Source of the DNA: Gammaproteobacteria bacterium
Lineage (GTDB): Bacteria > Pseudomonadota > Gammaproteobacteria > JAJPIJ01
DNA length: 64,000 nt
Direction of reading: 5' to 3'
Assembly (NCBI GenBank): GCA_035501935.1
Contig: DATJVC010000030.1
Coordinates: forward strand, 1-64,000
The notes below the pieces were generated by a model. It did not search any database. It was given only the letters and a program-made list of their open reading frames with translations, and was not told the DNA's origin. The position numbers and the translations under genes are program-made. Within the stretch, counting starts at the first letter, position 1. Each line of letters starts with the position of its first letter. Positions 59,041 to 64,000 of the stretch are shown piece after piece.

Positions 59041-59967
59041 TCATTTTACCGGCGTCAGCCACGTGGCGTGCGCTTTGCTGCGGCCCTGGACCACATCGAA
59101 GTAAAGTTTCTGCAGGCGCTCGGTAATCGGCCCACGCGTGCCGCTGCCGATCATGCGGCCGTCGAGTTCGCGCACCGGCGTCACCTCCGCCGCGGTGCCG
59201 GTGAAGAACGCCTCATCGGCGATATAAACTTCATCGCGGGTGATGCGCCCTTCGCGCACGGTGATCCCGTTCTCCCGTGCCAGCGTTATCAGTGTGTCGC
59301 GGGTGATGCCCTCCAGCGCGGAGGTCACTTCCGGGGTTTTGATCTCGCCGTTGCGGACGATGAAGATGTTCTCGCCGCTGCCCTCGGCAACGTAACCCTC
59401 GGTGTCGAGCAACAGGGCCTCGTCATAGCCGGCATCGATGGCCTCGCGCAGCGCCAGCATGGAGTTCATGTAATTGCCGGTGGCCTTGGCCTTGCACATC
59501 GTGATGTTGACGTGATGGCGGATGTAGGACGACGTGCAGACGCGGATGCCGCGCGTCATGCCGTCATGGCCGAGATAGGAGCCCCACGGCCAGGCGGCGA
59601 CCATCATGTGCGTCTTGAGATTGTCGGCGCGCAGGCCCATGCCCTCGGAGCCGAGGAAGCACAGCGGCCTGATGTAGGCCGTCTCCAGCTTGTTTTCGCG
59701 CACGGCGGCGTGGCAGGCCTCCGCGACGGTGGCGGCGTCAAAAGGCATGGCCAGGTGCAGGATATGCGCCGAGTTGAACAGCCGCCGCACATGCTCCTGC
59801 AGCCGGAAGACGGCGGTGCCGCGATCGGTCTTGTAGGCGCGGATGCCCTCGAATACGCCCATGCCGTAATGCAGGCTGTGCGTCAGCACGTGCACCTTCG
59901 CCTCGCGCCAGGGCACCAGCCTGCCGTCGAACCAGATTACTCCGTCGCGATCATCCATCGTGGTCAT
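59041..59967 (-). CDS. ilvE: Branched-chain amino acid aminotransferase
   Basis: PLP enzyme (fold type IV) that interconverts Val, Leu and Ile with their 2-oxo acids. It has 308 residues from ATG 59967, chosen because GAGGA lies 8 bases upstream and the length fits the family; ATG 59982 is the alternative. PLP lysine is Lys161 in KAKATGNYMNS. HSLHYGMGVFEGIRAY and EGSGENIFIV are present. It follows glnE by 18 bases. Confidence 0.96.
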   Translation of the reverse strand: MTTMDDRDGVIWFDGRLVPWREAKVHVLTHSLHYGMGVFEGIRAYKTDRGTAVFRLQEHVRRLFNSAHILHLAMPFDAATVAEACHAAVRENKLETAYIRPLCFLGSEGMGLRADNLKTHMMVAAWPWGSYLGHDGMTRGIRVCTSSYIRHHVNITMCKAKATGNYMNSMLALREAIDAGYDEALLLDTEGYVAEGSGENIFIVRNGEIKTPEVTSALEGITRDTLITLARENGITVREGRITRDEVYIADEAFFTGTAAEVTPVRELDGRMIGSGTRGPITERLQKLYFDVVQGRSKAHATWLTPVK

Positions 59968-59985
59968 TACGTTTTTCCTCATCCA

Positions 59986-62880
59986 TTACATCAACCAGCG
60001 TTGCCACAATTGCGTCACCAGGGCGCGTGCGGCGCTGAATTCCCCCTCCGCCACCTGCGCGGGCCGGCCCTGCAAGGTGCAGCGGTGGATGGCCCCACGC
60101 AGCTTGAAGTAGGCTTCGCGGAGCGCAACACAATCTTTCCCGGAAAGCAGGCCACACCGGCTGAATTCGCCCAGCAGGCGCAGATTGTCAGTCCAACGCA
60201 GCAATGCCGGCTGCGTTGCTGCGTGGGCCAGCACACCATATTGCACCATAAATTCAACGTCGGTGACACCTCCCTCCCCCTGCTTCAAATCGAACATGCC
60301 GGGTGCCGGCTTGTTCAATTCCCGCCGCATCTGCTCGCGCATATCAATCACCTCGCGCCGCAAGGCGCCCTGCTCGCGCCGCCGGGCCAGTACTTCACCG
60401 CGCACGGCGTCGAATTGCGCGATGACCGTGGCATCGCCGGCGATGCCGCGCGCGCGCACCAGCGCCTGATGTTCCCAGGTCCATGCCGAACGGCGCTGAT
60501 ATTCGGTATATGCCGCCACGCTGCTGACCAGCAGACCGGAGGCGCCGCTGGGGCGCAGGCGCGTATCCACGTAGTAGGCCACGCCGGCGGGCGTGACGGT
60601 GCTCAGCAGATGAATCAACCGTTGCGCCACACGGGTGAAAAACACGGCATTGTCCAGCGGCCGCGCGCCGTCGGTCGTTTGCTCCTCGCCCTCGCTGTCG
60701 TGCAGAAACACCAGATCGAGATCGGAGCCGTAACCCAGCTCAAAGCCGCCGAGTTTGCCGTAGGCGACGACGGCGAAGCCGGCGCGGCGGCGCTGTCCGC
60801 CGGCCATGCAACGTGGCTCGCCATGACGATCCGCGAGATGACGCCACGCCAGTTGCAGCGCGGCGCGCAGCACCGCCTCGGCGATCCAGGTCAGATGATT
60901 GCTGACCTCCGGGAGCGGCAGATGGCCGGTGAGATCGGCGGCGGCCACCTTGAGCATCTCCGCCTGCCGGAACTGCCGCAGCGTCTCCATGTGCCGCTCC
61001 AGATCAAGCGGCGGATGTTTGCCCAGTTCCAAATGCAGGGCGCGCTCCAGTTCGTCCATGCCGGGCGGCGCGTACAAGGCGCGCGCATCAAGAAGTTCAT
61101 CCAGCAACACGGGATGCCGGCTGACGGCCTCGGCAATCCATGAACTGCGCGCCAGCAGGCGCGTCAACTGGCGCAGCGCCTGCGGGTATTCCGCCAGCAG
61201 GGCGAGGTAGACGCTGCGTCCGGCGACGGCTTCGACCAATTGCAGCAAACGCTGCAGAGTGACGGTATCGTTCCTGCCACCTGCGGCTTCCTTGAGCAGC
61301 AGCGGCAATAGACGCTGCAACCGCGCCTGCCCCTCCGGCGTCAGGCGGCCGATGGCGTTCGACCGCAACAACGCGGTCAGGGTTTGCGACGCCGAGGCGG
61401 GATCGCGATAACCCAGTTCGCGCAGCACCGCCTCCGCCGCCTCGCCGCTCAGGGCGCCCTGGCATAGTTCGCGCAGACGCTGCTTCAGCGCGCCGTCGCC
61501 GTGTTCGTCATCCTTCTCCGCGACCAGCACCTGTTCAAAACACCGGCACACCTTCTCCAGATGCCGGTCCAGCGCCTTCGCATATTCGCTCCAGCCGGCG
61601 TAGCCCATGGCATAGGCCAGGCGCGTTCGTCCCACCGTATCTTCCGGGAGTAATTGCGTCTGCTGATCCTCCACGGCCTGCAAACGATGTTCCGTATTGC
61701 GAAGGAATGCGTAGGCCGCCGTCAAAGCCTTCACCACGGCGGCAGGCAGGAGCGCCAGTTGCCCGATGGCCTCCAGCGCGGACAGCGTGGAAGGTGTGCG
61801 CAACTGTGGCTCACGGCCGCCGCGGATGAGTTGAAACAGCTGGGCGATGAACTCCACGTCCCGGATGCCGCCGGCGCCGCGCTTGATGTCATTCTGACGC
61901 TCCAGCCGCTCCACTTCATGTTCAATCTCCCGCTTCATCTCGCGCAACGCCGAGAGCGCGCCGAAATCCAGATAGCGCCGGTAGACGAACGGCCGCAACT
62001 GTTCCAGCAGCGCCCCGCCGGCGGCACGATCACCCGCCACGACACGCGCCTTGATGAGCGCATAGCGCTCCCAGTCGCTGGCGTGGGTTTCGTAATAGGT
62101 CTGCAACGCCGCCGTACTCAGGGTCAACGCGCCGTCGCTGCCGAAGGGCCGCAGGCGCATGTCGACGCGGAACACGAAGCCCTCATCGGTCGCTTCATGC
62201 AGCACCCGGATCAAACGGCGGCCGAGGCGATCAAAAAATTCCTGGTTTGACAATGACCGCGGGGCGCCCTGTGTTTCGCCCTCGCTGTCATAGCCAAACA
62301 GCAAATCGATGTCCGAGGAAAGATTCAGTTCGCTCCCGCCCAATTTACCCAGACCAATCACGAACAGCTGCTGTGGACGGCCCCGCGCATCGATGGGTGT
62401 GCCCAGATCCCGGCAGTGATCGGCGTACAGCCAGGCCAGCGCGTATTCGAGCACCGCCTCGGCCAGCCAGGACAGTTCGCGCAGGGTCTGCGAGAGCGGC
62501 GTCTGTTCGTTGATATCGCGCCAAATGATGCGCGCCATCTCGCGGCGGCGCAGATGGCGCAACTTCCGGCCGAGGGCGTTCTCGTCCGGTGGGGGATCCC
62601 CTTCCTCATCCAGCATGCCTGGGTAGTGCCTGGCGCTATACACCGTATCCAGATCACCGCTGGCGACGAGTCCTTCAAGAAGCGCCGGCTGTTGTACAAA
62701 CAGCCGTCCCAGCCATGGACTGCATGCCGTTGCGCGCACCAATTCCGCCGGCGGCAAATTCTCATGAATTGCCGCCGGCAACAGCGACCAGATTTCTCGG
62801 CAATGTCGCTCCGTCTCTGCCCGCAGATCAAGCGGAAGTTTCTTAAGGGGCGCGCGAAATGAAGCAGGTGGCGTGCTCAT
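59986..62880 (-). CDS. glnE: Bifunctional glutamine synthetase adenylyltransferase/deadenylyltransferase
   Basis: Adds and removes AMP on Tyr399 of GlnA in response to PII. It has 964 residues (E. coli 946). Two nucleotidyltransferase domains are visible: the deadenylylating one near residue 180 (GSELNLSSDIDLLF) and the adenylylating one near 710 (GYGSDLDLVF), separated by helical regions. It is 22 bases from the upstream gene. The long plus-strand open frame across it is an artefact. Confidence 0.97.
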   Translation of the reverse strand: MSTPPASFRAPLKKLPLDLRAETERHCREIWSLLPAAIHENLPPAELVRATACSPWLGRLFVQQPALLEGLVASGDLDTVYSARHYPGMLDEEGDPPPDENALGRKLRHLRRREMARIIWRDINEQTPLSQTLRELSWLAEAVLEYALAWLYADHCRDLGTPIDARGRPQQLFVIGLGKLGGSELNLSSDIDLLFGYDSEGETQGAPRSLSNQEFFDRLGRRLIRVLHEATDEGFVFRVDMRLRPFGSDGALTLSTAALQTYYETHASDWERYALIKARVVAGDRAAGGALLEQLRPFVYRRYLDFGALSALREMKREIEHEVERLERQNDIKRGAGGIRDVEFIAQLFQLIRGGREPQLRTPSTLSALEAIGQLALLPAAVVKALTAAYAFLRNTEHRLQAVEDQQTQLLPEDTVGRTRLAYAMGYAGWSEYAKALDRHLEKVCRCFEQVLVAEKDDEHGDGALKQRLRELCQGALSGEAAEAVLRELGYRDPASASQTLTALLRSNAIGRLTPEGQARLQRLLPLLLKEAAGGRNDTVTLQRLLQLVEAVAGRSVYLALLAEYPQALRQLTRLLARSSWIAEAVSRHPVLLDELLDARALYAPPGMDELERALHLELGKHPPLDLERHMETLRQFRQAEMLKVAAADLTGHLPLPEVSNHLTWIAEAVLRAALQLAWRHLADRHGEPRCMAGGQRRRAGFAVVAYGKLGGFELGYGSDLDLVFLHDSEGEEQTTDGARPLDNAVFFTRVAQRLIHLLSTVTPAGVAYYVDTRLRPSGASGLLVSSVAAYTEYQRRSAWTWEHQALVRARGIAGDATVIAQFDAVRGEVLARRREQGALRREVIDMREQMRRELNKPAPGMFDLKQGEGGVTDVEFMVQYGVLAHAATQPALLRWTDNLRLLGEFSRCGLLSGKDCVALREAYFKLRGAIHRCTLQGRPAQVAEGEFSAARALVTQLWQRWLM

Positions 62881-62902
62881 CGTGGCGAATGGACGGCGAC
62901 TA

Positions 62903-63619
62903 TCAATGTTGCGGTGATGATTCAGTGCGCTGTTTCAACTCCTTCAGCCGCTGACTCAGGAATTTGACCTCGGCGGGATCCTTGATCTGGCCACTGTCGA
63001 GCAGGCCACCGAGCAATATTTTCGCGTCTTCCAACTCGCCCATGTCTTCCAGGACAAAGATGCGCATCTGCCTGGCCCAGTCGGGCGCCGCAGGTGCGTC
63101 ATTGGCCAGCGCCTCGGCGTATTTCAGGGCCAACGGCTGATCCTTGATCAGATGCTTGGCCACGAACACCGCGTGCGCGAGCCACGGCCAGCGCCGATCC
63201 GGATCGAGCAAAAATTGCTCATAGACGAATTCCAGCATCTGCCGCTGTTTCCCGGGCACCGGCACCTCGCCGTAGAGACGCGCCGCCGCGAGCAGCGGAT
63301 ATTGTCCGCGCGGGTCAAGCCGCAGAATGTGCTCCAGCCATTGCGTGACGAGGCCGTAGTCCAATTCCCGAAAGGGAATGCTGATCCCCGGCTGGTTGTC
63401 GAATGCCTGCAGCCACAGCATCAGAAGTCGCGCCAGCGTGATCGGCTCGCCCAAGCTGGCGACGTTGAGCATATTCACGCTCGGCGGCACGGTCAGCGTG
63501 GCGGCCGCGGCCTGCGGGCGCGGCTGCGAGGCGTGCCAGGCGAATTGCATCAACAGGCTCGCGACCAGCAGCGCCAGCGCCGCCGCCGGGACTTCACGCC
63601 AGGAACGTTCATTTGTCAT
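62903..63619 (-). CDS. Membrane-anchored helical (TPR-like) protein
   Basis: Protein of 238 residues with an N-terminal membrane anchor (about 10-28) and a helical domain with TPR-like stretches (WLEHILRLDPRGQYPLLAAARLYGE). No catalytic motif recognised. It begins at a TGATG junction with the permease gene upstream, and glnE follows by 22 bases, so it is in the same operon. Probably periplasmic. Confidence 0.7.
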   Translation of the reverse strand: MTNERSWREVPAAALALLVASLLMQFAWHASQPRPQAAAATLTVPPSVNMLNVASLGEPITLARLLMLWLQAFDNQPGISIPFRELDYGLVTQWLEHILRLDPRGQYPLLAAARLYGEVPVPGKQRQMLEFVYEQFLLDPDRRWPWLAHAVFVAKHLIKDQPLALKYAEALANDAPAAPDWARQMRIFVLEDMGELEDAKILLGGLLDSGQIKDPAEVKFLSQRLKELKQRTESSPQH

Positions 63620-64000
63620 CAGAAATTACGGCGGTGCAAGTCAAAGAGCCCTGCCGCCAGAAGCAACAGACTGTAAATCACCGTCTGCGCAAGGACCGGC
63701 GCCAGCACCGCCGCACCCACGCCCGGATAGGTCAACCATTCACTGGAAGTGAAGCGGTACAGCGCCGGCAGGGCGTAGGCCAGCGCGTCGATGACATGTG
63801 TCATGACCGTGTTGGCCAGGCTGTGGGGATCCACCAGCGGCCCGCGGCTCATCAACTGCATGGCGGCGATGCCGCGCGCCAGCAGATAGAAAGCGGCGAC
63901 GGCGCAGATGGCGGGGGTGATTTGCGACAAGGTCAGCATGCACAGCAGGCTGGCGCCGGCAACGATGACCAGCTCGCACCAAAGCGACACCCCCCAGATC
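63619..64000 (-). CDS. ABC-2-type permease C-terminal part (partial)
   Basis: The frame is open to the right edge; a GTG at 63990 exists but the reading continues. About 127 visible residues with roughly three hydrophobic segments and the ending LLLAAGLFDLHRRNF, which resembles the last helices of ABC-2 permeases linked to multicopper-enzyme maturation. Function is tentative because most of the protein is outside. It overlaps the next gene by one base. Confidence 0.6.
   Translation of the reverse strand, partial: IWGVSLWCELVIVAGASLLCMLTLSQITPAICAVAAFYLLARGIAAMQLMSRGPLVDPHSLANTVMTHVIDALAYALPALYRFTSSEWLTYPGVGAAVLAPVLAQTVIYSLLLLAAGLFDLHRRNF

Noticed and set aside
59068-61143. 691-codon open frame on the plus strand
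   Set aside because: Antisense to ilvE and glnE, both of which have clear family motifs over the whole length. Composition artefact.

Overview
The window is about 62% GC and reads as one piece of chromosome from a gammaproteobacterium. The evidence is gene order: mnmG-rsmG-parA-parB-atpIBEFHAGD, rhlB divergent from trxA-rho, glnA-ntrB-ntrC with Escherichia-like NtrC and sigma-54 sites, and gmhB after glyQS. An ATP sulfurylase of the type used in sulfur oxidation, an NAD-linked molybdenum/tungsten formate dehydrogenase and a Hyf-like membrane complex suggest a chemolithotroph, perhaps a sulfur oxidiser near Acidiferrobacterales or Chromatiales. That placement is inference. I see no insertion sequence, prophage, CRISPR array, tRNA or rRNA.

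Layout. 1-7873 (minus): F1Fo ATP synthase operon (atpD cut by the window edge) with its own promoter, then parB and parA, whose spacer is almost entirely four consecutive hairpins. 8197-9402 (plus): a secreted alpha/beta hydrolase behind a sigma-54-like promoter, sitting between parA and rsmG. 9399-11911 (minus): rsmG and mnmG. 11990-18952: a GST, a gamma-carbonic anhydrase, a membrane Ser/Thr kinase, a half-length RlmL, an M20 peptidase and a beta-hydroxyacid dehydrogenase. 19143-23982 (plus): a Gld-type ABC export operon. 24115-28388 (plus): glyQS, gmhB, plsC. 28511-34583 (plus): fdsG-fdsB-fdsA-fdhD-fdsD formate dehydrogenase. 34860-36389: an OprO/P-type porin behind a promoter embedded in a ModE-like dyad. 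36454-37464: hemB. 37480-43756 (minus): ntrC, ntrB, a DUF4124 gene, glnA, lysA, lptM. 43831-48130: esterase, panD, rhlB, trxA, rho. 48160-56936 (minus): hyf-like six-gene module, hinT and sat. 57005-64000: Nudix hydrolase, hemH, a zinc-finger protein, ilvE, glnE and two membrane proteins, the last one partial.

How the parts connect. Nitrogen control is clear: the sensor-regulator pair NtrB/NtrC, its target glnA with two upstream NtrC sites and a sigma-54 promoter, an NtrC site at the ntrB start, and the adenylyltransferase GlnE. Formate oxidation by the Mo/W enzyme FdsABG is followed directly by a porin whose promoter carries a Mo-responsive-type operator, suggesting that oxyanion supply and use are linked.

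The most unusual system is the sat-hinT-hyfBCEFGI gene string. It encodes a complex I/group-4-hydrogenase-like membrane assembly. Its catalytic-type subunit has lost all the nickel-binding cysteines, and no NuoI/HyfH-type ferredoxin subunit is encoded. It is therefore probably not a hydrogenase, and its electron donor and acceptor are unknown.
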